Source: Tissierellia bacterium (GTDB lineage: Bacteria > Bacillota_A > Clostridia > Tissierellales > Peptoniphilaceae). Taken from it: 64,000 bases of DNA. The stretch is from NCBI GenBank assembly GCA_030537695.1, contig JAUNVJ010000003.1:31820-95819 (forward strand). Reading direction: 5' to 3'. A program made the translations under genes and the position numbers. The notes under the pieces are model-generated. The model was given only the letters and a program-made list of their open reading frames with translations. It ran no database searches and was not told the DNA's origin. Positions 54,468-62,942 of this stretch are shown one piece after another (position 1 is the stretch's first letter; each line of letters opens with the position of its first letter).

Positions 54468-55075
54468 TCTTCTACTCCTTTCACCAGAACATGATGTCCT
54501 TTCACTTCCAATCGATTATCACAAAAATAGGCCATGGTTTTTACTAAAAGGCAATGTTCCCTATGCAACACTTTTTGTTGTAATTCAGTAGGATTTTCTC
54601 CTTCCACCGGCACAATTTCTTGAAAGATAATCGGTCCTCCGTCTGTGGTCTCGTCTACAAAATGAGTGGTTACGCCGGTATAGCGAACTCCACGTTCCAC
54701 CACCTTTTCATGAATCTTTAATCCATAGTATCCCTTTCCACAAAAGGCAGGAATTAAAGAGGGGTGAATATTAATGATTTGATTCCGATAGCGATGAATG
54801 ATGGAAGGAGGTATTACTTTTAAATAACCGGCCAATAGAATAACATCTACTTGGTAGTTTTTCAGTAAATCTGTTAATTCTTCTTCTCCTTGACAAAGAT
54901 AGGTATTAAGCTTATGTTTTTTTGCTCTAATCAAACCATAGGCATCCGGATTGTCGGAAATCACCAGTACTACCTTTCCTGATATTTTACCCGAATCACA
55001 AGCATCTATGACTGCTTGAAGATTCGTGCCGGAACCGGAAATCAAGACGGCAATTTTTTTAGACGGTAAGCTCAA
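54455..55075 (-). CDS. purN: Phosphoribosylglycinamide formyltransferase
   Basis: PurN (206 aa) formylates GAR using 10-formyl-THF. I-S-G-S-G-T-N-L-Q-A, catalytic N-I-H-P-S-L and the D-G-G-P-I aspartate are intact. The start is TTG at 55075, 3 nt from GGAG, overlapping purM by 17 nt. Confidence 0.95.
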   Translation of the reverse strand: MSLPSKKIAVLISGSGTNLQAVIDACDSGKISGKVVLVISDNPDAYGLIRAKKHKLNTYLCQGEEELTDLLKNYQVDVILLAGYLKVIPPSIIHRYRNQIINIHPSLIPAFCGKGYYGLKIHEKVVERGVRYTGVTTHFVDETTDGGPIIFQEIVPVEGENPTELQQKVLHREHCLLVKTMAYFCDNRLEVKGHHVLVKGVEDCKH

Positions 55076-56090
55076 GATCTCCTTCTCCCTTCACGATTTT
55101 TCCCAGTGGATAGAGACTCTGTCCTCTATTGTAAAAAAACTCTTGCACTTTTTTTTCATCCTCTCTTCCAACGACAAAAACCAGACCGATCCCCATATTA
55201 AAAGTATGATACATTTCTTCTTGTTTGATATTCCCCCATTGTTGTAATAAATTAAAAATTTCAGGGACGGGGATCTTGCCAACATCGATTAAGGCTTTGT
55301 AACCCTTTCTTACCATTCTAGGAACATTTTCATATAATCCGCCACCGGTAATATGGGAAATGCCCAACACTTTCACTTCTTCCATCAATTCCAGCATTTC
55401 TTTTACGTAAATTTTCGTCGGCGTGAGAAGTTCTTCGCCTAGGGTTTTCGTTAAATTTCCATAGGATTGGTCCAAATCTTTTTTTTCAATTTCAAAAATA
55501 ATTTTTCGAACCAGAGAATAACCGTTGGAGTGAATGCCATTGGAAGGTAGGCCAAAAATAACATCGCCTTCTTCCATATATTCTCCCGTAATCATCTTTT
55601 CCCGATCTACCACCCCAACACAAAAACCTGCCAAATCATATTCATCGATGCCATACATGCCGGGCATTTCCGCCGTCTCTCCTCCAATAAGGGAAGCACC
55701 GGCTATCTGACAGCCTTCTGCCACTCCTTCTACGATTTTTGCCATCTTTTCCGGATACAGTTTCCCGGTGGCAATATAATCTAGGAAGAAAAGAGGTCTT
55801 GCTCCTTGACATAAAATATCGTTGACACACATGGCGACACAGTCTTGACCAATGGTATGATGTTGATCCAATTTTTGAGCTATCATCAGTTTTGTACCGA
55901 CTCCATCAGTTCCTGATACAAGGATGGGTTCTTTCATCGTTTCAACATCCAATTGGAAGAGACCGGAAAATCCTCCCAGGGTTGACAAAACTTGAGGGGA
56001 ATGGGTTTTTTTCACAAGGTTTTTAATAAGTTGGACTTCTCTGTAACCGGCGTCCTTGTCTACGCCGGCATCACGATAATCTATTGACAT
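55059..56090 (-). CDS. purM: Phosphoribosylformylglycinamidine cyclo-ligase
   Basis: PurM (343 aa) closes the imidazole ring. Features: G-F-S-G-L-F, V-S-G-T-D-G-V-G-T-K, G-G-E-T-A-E-M-P-G-M-Y, and H-I-T-G-G-G. AGGAG precedes the ATG. Normal length. Confidence 0.96.
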   Translation of the reverse strand: MSIDYRDAGVDKDAGYREVQLIKNLVKKTHSPQVLSTLGGFSGLFQLDVETMKEPILVSGTDGVGTKLMIAQKLDQHHTIGQDCVAMCVNDILCQGARPLFFLDYIATGKLYPEKMAKIVEGVAEGCQIAGASLIGGETAEMPGMYGIDEYDLAGFCVGVVDREKMITGEYMEEGDVIFGLPSNGIHSNGYSLVRKIIFEIEKKDLDQSYGNLTKTLGEELLTPTKIYVKEMLELMEEVKVLGISHITGGGLYENVPRMVRKGYKALIDVGKIPVPEIFNLLQQWGNIKQEEMYHTFNMGIGLVFVVGREDEKKVQEFFYNRGQSLYPLGKIVKGEGDLELTV

Positions 56091-56100
56091 ATTTACTCCT

Positions 56101-57372
56101 TTATCTTACGGGATTTTCTCCACCAAAGTACTTTTCATAATATCCCTTATTTCCACAAGCTTGACGAAGACCCTCCAAGCTTAAAAAAGCCAAGGAATCA
56201 CAACCGATTATATCTACAAGCTCCTGCGGATGATGGTGATGGGAAATTAAAAATTCACAATCGGGAACGTCAATACTTAAATTTTCACTTTCCACCACCG
56301 GGGGACAGGCAATTCGAATGTGAATGGATTTGGCTCCTGCTTCTTTTAAAATATTCACCATCCGTTTCATCGTAATGCCTCGAACGATGGAATCATCCAC
56401 TAAGACCACATCTTTTCCTCGAACGAGAGATTCGATCACCGACAATTTTATCTTGACTCCTAATTGTCGCTCTTCATCAGTGGGAGTGATAAAAGTCCTT
56501 CCAATATAACGGTTTCGAACGATGGCCTTTTGATAATAAATTCCGGATTTATGGGCAAATCCCAAGGCGGCAATCATTCCTGAATCCGGTGCTCCAATTA
56601 CCACATCCGCCTTTACCGGACTTTCTTCATAGAGGATCTCCCCCATTTTATGGCGGGCATCATAGACCACCACTCCATCTACAATGGAATCCGGTCTTGC
56701 TATATAGACCATTTCAAAAAGACATTGATGATTACCTCTGGCCTGTGCAAAGATGCTGTAATCCTTTTGATCCGTGGCAATATAAATTTCTCCCGGTTTT
56801 AAAAATTTTTCCAATTGACCGCCGACGGCGTCGATGCCACAACTTTCCGAAGAAGCGATGGTCACATTGTTCCGACTGCCGATACACATCGGTTTGATCC
56901 CATAAATATCCCGTATGGCAATCATGCGATCTTCTTGCAAAAATATGATCCCATAGGCTCCTCGAAGATGGGAGATATATTCTTTTAACTCCTCTTCATT
57001 CCCCGCCAGTTTTTCCACCAAAGTATCCATACGAAAGTCTTCGTTTAAAAAGACTCCATCTACAACGATAAGAGAAGGCTTTCCATGAATCTCATAATAC
57101 CATGGCATAGGCAGAGCTTCCTTTTTTTCTTGAGAAAAAGCGTATTTCACATGTCCCAATCCCACTGGTCCTTCCAAATCGGTGGCATTTTCCATATTTA
57201 TATTTTCAGATACCAGATGGTATCCTTTTATTTCCGACAATCTTCCATTTTTTAGAAGGGAAAGACCCATGGCCTCCTGTCCTCTATGTTGAAGGGCAAA
57301 GAGACCGAAGTATAGATTGGAAAAGGCATTGACTGTTTTATCCTTTGAAAAAAGCCCGTATAGTCCGCTCAT
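56101..57372 (-). CDS. purF: Amidophosphoribosyltransferase with a degenerate glutaminase site
   Basis: PurF makes phosphoribosylamine from PRPP, normally taking nitrogen from Gln. The PRPP half is intact: V-L-V-D-D-S-I-V-R-G at 323-332, R-N-R-Y-I-G-R-T-F-I and Y-I-A-R-P-D-S. The Ntn glutaminase half is not. The residue after Met is Ser (AGC) where catalytic Cys1 belongs; G-H-V-R-Y is G-H-V-K-Y (Lys 76); H-N-G-N-L-V-N is V-D-G-V-F-L-N (Asp 105); the S-D-T-E segment is missing. The protein is 423 aa, about 40 shorter than usual. The ATGA overlap with purE forces codon 2 to start with A and excludes Cys. Probably ammonia-dependent. Confidence 0.93.
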   Translation of the reverse strand: MSGLYGLFSKDKTVNAFSNLYFGLFALQHRGQEAMGLSLLKNGRLSEIKGYHLVSENINMENATDLEGPVGLGHVKYAFSQEKKEALPMPWYYEIHGKPSLIVVDGVFLNEDFRMDTLVEKLAGNEEELKEYISHLRGAYGIIFLQEDRMIAIRDIYGIKPMCIGSRNNVTIASSESCGIDAVGGQLEKFLKPGEIYIATDQKDYSIFAQARGNHQCLFEMVYIARPDSIVDGVVVYDARHKMGEILYEESPVKADVVIGAPDSGMIAALGFAHKSGIYYQKAIVRNRYIGRTFITPTDEERQLGVKIKLSVIESLVRGKDVVLVDDSIVRGITMKRMVNILKEAGAKSIHIRIACPPVVESENLSIDVPDCEFLISHHHHPQELVDIIGCDSLAFLSLEGLRQACGNKGYYEKYFGGENPVR

Positions 57373-57857
57373 TCTTTCTCCTTTAAACTTCGATGGTATT
57401 TTGTATTTTTAATTTTTTCTTCCATTTCTTCTTTGTAACGGTGTAATTTTTTTTGAAGCTCTTTATCTTCTAGGGATAGAATTTGGGCTGCCAAGATGGC
57501 TCCATTTTCTCCTCCATTAATGGCAACGGTAGCAACGGGAACACCGGAAGGCATTTGAACTGTAGATAAGAGAGAATCCATACCGTCCATAGTTGAAGAT
57601 TTTACCGGGATTCCAATGACGGGACGAATGGTCATACCAGCTATCACTCCTGCCAAATGGGCAGCTTTTCCGGCGATTCCGATAAAGACCTTCGTGTCTT
57701 TTTCCTCTCCTTTGACATATTCATTTAACAAATTCAATGCCCGATGGGCGGAAATAACTTTCACATCATAGGCAATCTCAAATTTTTCCAAAGTATCCAC
57801 TACCTTATCGGCAATTTTTTGATCGGAAAGAGACCCCATTATTATTGAAACTTTCAT
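57369..57857 (-). CDS. purE: N5-carboxyaminoimidazole ribonucleotide mutase
   Basis: PurE (162 aa) shows I-M-G-S-L-S-D, S-A-H-R, A-A-H-L-A-G-V and S-T-V-Q-M-P-S-G-V-P-V-A-T. It is class I-like, which normally works with PurK; purK is not in this operon, so it lies elsewhere or bicarbonate is used differently. Its stop overlaps the purF ATG. Confidence 0.94.
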   Translation of the reverse strand: MKVSIIMGSLSDQKIADKVVDTLEKFEIAYDVKVISAHRALNLLNEYVKGEEKDTKVFIGIAGKAAHLAGVIAGMTIRPVIGIPVKSSTMDGMDSLLSTVQMPSGVPVATVAINGGENGAILAAQILSLEDKELQKKLHRYKEEMEEKIKNTKYHRSLKEKE

Positions 57858-57866
57858 ACATCCTCC

Positions 57867-60800
57867 TTAAAGAAATAAATAATTTAAAATTGGTGAAATT
57901 TGGGCTGTAATATTCTTCATTTTTCCTATATTTTCCCGCTCAATATTGGTCAACGTTCCCAGAATATTTCCACAGGGACTGATCAAACCATCCACCCCCA
58001 TTTCTCCGGGATAAAAGCCCTCCATCTTTGAGATTACACAAGAACAGAGATCTTTTGGAACACGAATACGACTATATTTCGTAGATAATATGCTGTTATA
58101 TTCGCCTGTCTCTTGTGCAAATTCTTCTTTTACAATTTTTGACAGCATTATTTTTGACAAATATTTATTCCTAAGATTGGGCAATACTTCAATTCGAGTA
58201 CCTTTCTTAACTTTTCCAAACTCAATCAGTCCCGATTGAATCAATGCCTTAAAAGAAGCACCGATTCCCAGGATCTTTCCGCCTTTTCTCAAAAATTCGT
58301 CTATCTCCTGTTGAACTTCCACCTCTTGTAATAAAAGTTCCAGGAATTTTCCCTCCATTGCCGGTTCATTTCCCATAATGGCACCGTCAGGAAAGGCGAT
58401 TAAATCATAATTTTTTAAATTTCGGGTGAAATTTTTACAGGAAGTTTTAAATTCTTCTCGAGATTGACTTCGGAATATAAAAGTTTCCACTTCGCCACCT
58501 CGGCGGCTCAATGCTCGATTCAAATCGTACTCTCCATGAGATCCCGGCAGAATAGGCATAATCACTCGAAGTGATTTATGAGGAAGTTTCAATTCTCTTA
58601 TTTTCTTAGGCTCTTTTTCCAAAACTTCCGCCTCTTCGTAGATCTCCTTTAAAGCTTGCTCCCATAAACTTTGTATTTCTTGAAGTTTAAAGCTTTCATT
58701 TCCCAAAGAGGCTTCTTCTCCGGTGACTTTTCCGATTTTTTCTCCAATCTCTTGAAAATACGCTTCATCCTCCGTTTCAATGATGAAAGACGCCACGTTT
58801 TTTTCAAATACTTGATCCACAAAGGGGGATTCAATCGAAAAGCCCAAACCGTTTCCGAAGGCCATTTCAAAGAGGTCGATAATAATACCGTCATGATTTC
58901 CCGTAGAGATGCTTAAAATTTTTCCTTCTTTTAAGCCTGTTTCAATTCGATTTAACATTTCTTCATATTTCTCCAAGGAGATTAAGTCTTCTTGAGTCCG
59001 TGGACTTCTTAAAAGAAAGATGCTACTGCCCTCTTTTTTAAATTCCCGTGATATCACTCGGTCTTTTTCCGTAATCCCTACAGCAAAGGCAAAGAGAGAA
59101 GGTGGCACGTCAATTTCTTCAAAGCTACCACTCATAGAGTCTTTACCTCCAATGGCCGGCAAATTAAAATATTTCATAACTTGAAAAGCCCCTAAAAGTG
59201 CTGCTGTCGGTTTTCCCCAACGGTAAGGATCTTCTCCCAACCGTTCAAAATATTCTTGCATGGAAAATCGAATTTTTTTATAGTCGCCTCCCAAGGCCAC
59301 AGCTTTTCCCAAGGCTTCCAGTACAGCATAGTAACCTCCATGGAAGGGGGACCAACTTGCCAACCGGGGATCATAGCCGTAGGTCATAATGGAGGCGGTG
59401 GAAGTTTCTCCTTCCACTCGAGGTAGTGTCGCCACCATTCCCAGTTGAGGTGTCAATTTATATTTTCCACCAAGAGGATTTAAAAGATTATTGTCATTTA
59501 TGGTGGCATCAAAATTGTCGATAAGATTTTTTTGTGATCCATTGTTTATATTTCCCATGGATCTTTGAACTTTTTCCTGAACCGTCCCCTTTCGAGATTG
59601 GAAATAATCGGCCTTTGGTTGTGCAATTCGTGGGAAAGCTTCTTTTGGGGCACCATTTGAATTGATAAAGGATCGTTTCAAGTCGATGATCACTCGATCT
59701 TCAAAGGTCATCACCATTCGTCCCTGATCCGTTACTTCTGCAACAATACTGGTTTCCACATCTTCTTCTTTCGCGTATTTTAAAAATTCAGCCACATCTT
59801 TTTGATCAATAACTACGGCCATACGCTCTTGAGATTCCGAAAGGGCAATTTCTCCTCCATGCATTCCCGGATATTTTACAGGAACTTGATCCAAATCAAT
59901 TTGTAATCCGTCGGCTAATTCTCCAATGGCTACACAAACACCACCGGCACCGAAATCATTGCATTTTTTTATAAGGGTTGTGGCCTTGGGATTTCTGAAT
60001 AAACGCATGATCCGTCGTTCCACCATGGGATTTCCCTTTTGAACTTCCGTACCTGCTCTTTCCAAGGATTCTTCTGACAGAACTTGAGAAGAACCGACAG
60101 CAGCACCTAAACCGTCTCTGCCCGTCTTTCCTCCCAATAGGAGAATTTTATCTCCGGGAATCGGTTCTTTTCGTACCACATAATCATAGGGAACAGCTGC
60201 AACTAAAGCACCTAACTCCAACCGTTTCGCTTCAAATCCGTCATGGTAAAATTCCCGTACCATACCTGCCGGTAATCCAATTTGATTGCCATAGTCACTA
60301 AAGCCTTCCATTGCAACTTGACAGATTTGTCGAGAACTGCGTTTTCCATTTCTCACTTTTTCATAGGAAGTTCGAGGATCTTTACTGCCGGTCAATCGCA
60401 TGCCTTGATAGACATAGGATCTTCCCGAGAGCGGATCTCGAATACCACCGCCGATACAGGTGGATGCTCCTCCAAAGGGTTCAATTTCTGTGGGATGGTT
60501 ATGCGTTTCATTTTTAAACATCAAGAGCCATTTTTCTTTTTGATCCTCCACCTTTACATCGATGACGATGGAGCAGGCATTGACTTCGTCGGATTCATCC
60601 AAGTCCTCTAAATTTCCTCTTTTCTTTTCTCTTTTAGCATTGATGGTACCTAAGTCCATTAAAGTTTTTTTCTTTTCATTTGAAGGATAAACTTCTTTAC
60701 GAGTGGACAGGTAGGAGCAAATCGCTTGTTCAAAAATATTTTGATATTTCCCCTCTTCGACTAAAATTTCTTTTAATTCTGTTAAAAAGGTGGTGTGCCG

Positions 60801-61445
60801 ACAATGGTCCGACCAATAGGTGTCTATAACTTTTAGCTCCGTCATATTAGGATTTCGTTTTTCTTCAATAAAGTATTTTTGACAAAGCTTCATATCTTCC
60901 AAATCCATGGAAAATTGTTGGGTAAAACACGCCAATTCTTCTTCTTTCATTTGGTTAAAATTTTCGATCGGCACCAATTCATCTCGAGAGGAGATAAAGG
61001 GCTTATGGGAAATACCCTCCATGGGAATCACTCTGTTTTCCACTGGATTGATAAAATAATTTTTGAATATTTCCAATTTTTCCATGGAAATGTCGGGCAA
61101 TTCCACAATTCGAGAGTGGTATAGATTGACATCTGCACAATAAAGGCGAACCATTTCCTGAACCATCTCTTCTCGTGCATTAAATTGTCCGGCGACTTGG
61201 GTGTAACGGAAGGAAGTGTCAGCCACCGAAGGTATTTCTCGCCACTTTTCATAGGCAGGACAATCTTCAAATATTCGATGTTCAATGAAGTCCACAGCAT
61301 CTTCTGAAATATTTTCAAATTCATAAATATCATAGAAAAAAAGATTTTTTATATCTAACTGTAGGAATTCCTTGGCTTCTTTGATCCATTTTGCTTCTTC
61401 TTCCTGATACGCTTTCGTTTTCTTAGTAACAAGGGTAAAATTCAT
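57867..61445 (-). CDS. purL: FGAM synthase (large PurL) with a dead glutaminase domain
   Basis: Single-chain PurL (1192 aa) turns FGAR into FGAM with ATP and an amide nitrogen. The synthase core is intact: D-H-C-R-H-T, E-T-H-N-H-P-T-E-I-E-P-F-G-G, G-G-K-D-S-M-S-G. The C-terminal GATase domain is not: the nucleophile block normally G-I-C-N-G-F-Q reads G-I-G-A-S-F-K (Gly 1062 for Cys), and the catalytic His of the final H-x-E reads Asn 1167 (T-N-I-E-R; Glu 1169 kept). The glycine loop after the G-G-F-S position is also altered. Glutamine use is unlikely; free ammonia is the likely donor. Confidence 0.94.
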   Translation of the reverse strand: MNFTLVTKKTKAYQEEEAKWIKEAKEFLQLDIKNLFFYDIYEFENISEDAVDFIEHRIFEDCPAYEKWREIPSVADTSFRYTQVAGQFNAREEMVQEMVRLYCADVNLYHSRIVELPDISMEKLEIFKNYFINPVENRVIPMEGISHKPFISSRDELVPIENFNQMKEEELACFTQQFSMDLEDMKLCQKYFIEEKRNPNMTELKVIDTYWSDHCRHTTFLTELKEILVEEGKYQNIFEQAICSYLSTRKEVYPSNEKKKTLMDLGTINAKREKKRGNLEDLDESDEVNACSIVIDVKVEDQKEKWLLMFKNETHNHPTEIEPFGGASTCIGGGIRDPLSGRSYVYQGMRLTGSKDPRTSYEKVRNGKRSSRQICQVAMEGFSDYGNQIGLPAGMVREFYHDGFEAKRLELGALVAAVPYDYVVRKEPIPGDKILLLGGKTGRDGLGAAVGSSQVLSEESLERAGTEVQKGNPMVERRIMRLFRNPKATTLIKKCNDFGAGGVCVAIGELADGLQIDLDQVPVKYPGMHGGEIALSESQERMAVVIDQKDVAEFLKYAKEEDVETSIVAEVTDQGRMVMTFEDRVIIDLKRSFINSNGAPKEAFPRIAQPKADYFQSRKGTVQEKVQRSMGNINNGSQKNLIDNFDATINDNNLLNPLGGKYKLTPQLGMVATLPRVEGETSTASIMTYGYDPRLASWSPFHGGYYAVLEALGKAVALGGDYKKIRFSMQEYFERLGEDPYRWGKPTAALLGAFQVMKYFNLPAIGGKDSMSGSFEEIDVPPSLFAFAVGITEKDRVISREFKKEGSSIFLLRSPRTQEDLISLEKYEEMLNRIETGLKEGKILSISTGNHDGIIIDLFEMAFGNGLGFSIESPFVDQVFEKNVASFIIETEDEAYFQEIGEKIGKVTGEEASLGNESFKLQEIQSLWEQALKEIYEEAEVLEKEPKKIRELKLPHKSLRVIMPILPGSHGEYDLNRALSRRGGEVETFIFRSQSREEFKTSCKNFTRNLKNYDLIAFPDGAIMGNEPAMEGKFLELLLQEVEVQQEIDEFLRKGGKILGIGASFKALIQSGLIEFGKVKKGTRIEVLPNLRNKYLSKIMLSKIVKEEFAQETGEYNSILSTKYSRIRVPKDLCSCVISKMEGFYPGEMGVDGLISPCGNILGTLTNIERENIGKMKNITAQISPILNYLFL

Positions 61446-61461
61446 TTTTCCTCCATAAAAA

Positions 61462-61500
61462 TAAACCTGAACAAGAGTCGATACCTCTTATCCAGGTTAG
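61462..61500 (-). other. Hairpin in the purC-purL gap
   Basis: AACCTG...CAGGTT enclosing AAGAG...CTCTT on the minus strand, then T-rich sequence leading to the purL Shine-Dalgarno. It may be a partial terminator or processing stem that sets purC above the rest. Confidence 0.5.
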
Positions 61501-61528
61501 CCTGCAGGTTTCGACATCAATACTATCT

Positions 61529-62209
61529 TTAAATATCCAAATACTTGGAAAGTTCCAAAGGTTCAATATAGCGATCTCCTTGATAGACTCGCATATTTCC
61601 TCCTGATACTTCATCGATCAAAACAATTTCATTTCCATCGTCTAAGCGACCGTATTCCAGTTTAATATCGTAAAGAGTAAGTCCTTTTTCTTCCAAAACA
61701 TCCCGAATAATTCCCGAGATTTTTTGATTTAATTCCTTAATCTGTTCATACTCTTTATCAGACAGTATATTTAATGTCGTCAACCCGTCTTTTGTAATTA
61801 ACGGATCATTGCGCTCATCATCTTTTAATGTAAATTCCGTATAGCCATCCAACTCCATTCCTTCTTCTCCGTATCGTCCATAGCGGCGAATAAAAGAGCC
61901 GACGGCTTTATAGCGAGTAATCACTTCCAGTCCTTTGCCAAAAATATGGGCTTTTCTAACTTCCATCCGATTTTTATCCAAATCTGAAGATATAAAATGA
62001 GTTTTAATCCCTTTCTTTTCCAACAACTCAAAAAAGAAGGTGGAAACTTTTATACACTCAGACCCTGCTCCTTCCACAGAACCCACAACTTCATTGCCTC
62101 CGGTATCAAATACTCCATCGGTGCCTGTCATGTCGTCTTTAAAGTGACAAAAAAATTTTCCGCCTTCTTCCACTAAATCCTTCGTCTTACCTTCATAAAT
62201 AATTTTCAT
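61529..62209 (-). CDS. purC: SAICAR synthetase
   Basis: PurC (226 aa) condenses CAIR with aspartate. I-Y-E-G-K-T-K-D-L (Thr where many have Ala), G-S-F-I-R-R-Y-G, K-L-E-Y-G-R and I-D-E-V are seen. It is the first gene of the operon, after a PRPP-type riboswitch. AAGGGG precedes the ATG. purB is not in the window. Confidence 0.94.
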   Translation of the reverse strand: MKIIYEGKTKDLVEEGGKFFCHFKDDMTGTDGVFDTGGNEVVGSVEGAGSECIKVSTFFFELLEKKGIKTHFISSDLDKNRMEVRKAHIFGKGLEVITRYKAVGSFIRRYGRYGEEGMELDGYTEFTLKDDERNDPLITKDGLTTLNILSDKEYEQIKELNQKISGIIRDVLEEKGLTLYDIKLEYGRLDDGNEIVLIDEVSGGNMRVYQGDRYIEPLELSKYLDI

Positions 62210-62220
62210 TGTATTCCCCT

Positions 62221-62362
62221 TTGAAATAAAATAAGCCCTAAGAGGGTAAGTCGCGAAACCTACCCCCCTGGGCTTTTATCCCTCGGGTGTAATATCTGTG
62301 TTGACAGATATCCGTACCGCTTGGTCCTTAGATTGCTCTTGGATCCCTAGGTACACTTTCGC
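62221..62362 (-). promoter_or_regulatory. PRPP riboswitch (ykkC subtype 2b-like) with terminator
   Basis: The minus strand reads G-T-G-T-A-C-C-T-A-G-G-G-A-T-C-C, a G-G-A-C-C-A-A-G-C-G-G-T-A-C segment, and the ykkC 3' core G-A-G-G-G-A-T-A-A-A-A-G-C-C-C. An outer stem GCGAAA/TTTCGC (62357-62362 with 62253-62258) fits the extra P0 stem of the PRPP class. A terminator (AAGCCC...GGGCTT, then TATTTTATTT, 62225-62274) uses the same 3' strands, so ligand binding should turn the operon on. PRPP is inferred from sequence and the pur genes. Confidence 0.82.
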
Positions 62363-62392
62363 TCAATCAATGAGCTTTCATCGGTCAACTTC

Positions 62393-62421
62393 ATATTAAC
62401 AAGATCTTTTTTAAAAGTCAA
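62393..62421 (-). promoter_or_regulatory. Promoter of the purine operon
   Basis: TTGACT (62416-62421), 17 nt, TAATAT (62393-62398) on the minus strand. Confidence 0.8.
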
Positions 62422-62942
62422 CTACTCAATTTAAAAATAGATCTTGCATTTTGATTGAAAACCTTTATCTTCTTTTCCAACTTCCAATAAAATACATAGA
62501 TCGACCATGCCGCCTTTTAAAGGGGATACAAAAATTTTCAGTAAACTCTTCCCTTTCATCTATGGTCTTTCCTCCATGGGTCCTCCAATCCTTGAAAGAT
62601 TTTTCAAAAAGCCATGGACGAATCCTTTTAAAATACAATAGAAGGCCACAATCACAAAAAATCAATGGTAAAATTTGAGATTTTTGACAATTTTTAACAA
62701 AAACTTGAAAGGATCCAAATCTTAAAACAATCATTTCCTAAATTTCTATTGCTTCAGGATCCTAGGATCAAAGAACCATGAATTTGACGTATTTTTCTTA
62801 TATCACTTTAACAATATGGGTCAAAAATTTCACAGCTTTCTTGTCAATAGGTCGATACAATCGATTGTAATATCCATGGATTTTATTTGAAAACATCTCT
62901 ATCTTCCAATGATTTTAATTTTACAAGAAAGATAATCCATTA
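62422..62942. other. Intergenic stretch, possibly decayed coding sequence
   Basis: About 520 bases with no solid gene. Minus-strand blocks read like protein (a 32-codon frame at 62798-62896 starting M-F-S-N-K-I-H-G-Y-Y, and Arg-rich frames at 62465-62734), but none has a convincing start with a ribosome site or a family I know. They may be relics of a lost gene. Confidence 0.4.

Noticed and set aside
56101..57372. Ser1 as an active Ntn nucleophile in PurF
   Set aside because: Some Ntn enzymes use Ser, but the Gln-binding Arg and oxyanion Asn are also changed and the S-D-T-E segment is missing, so loss of glutaminase is more likely; not fully excluded.
62221..62362. Guanine riboswitch before purC
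   Set aside because: The purine-aptamer core is absent; the ykkC-type core is present.
62465..62734. 89-codon minus-strand frame, Arg-rich
   Set aside because: Its ATG touches an AGGAA with no spacing and no family is seen; treated as a possible relic only.
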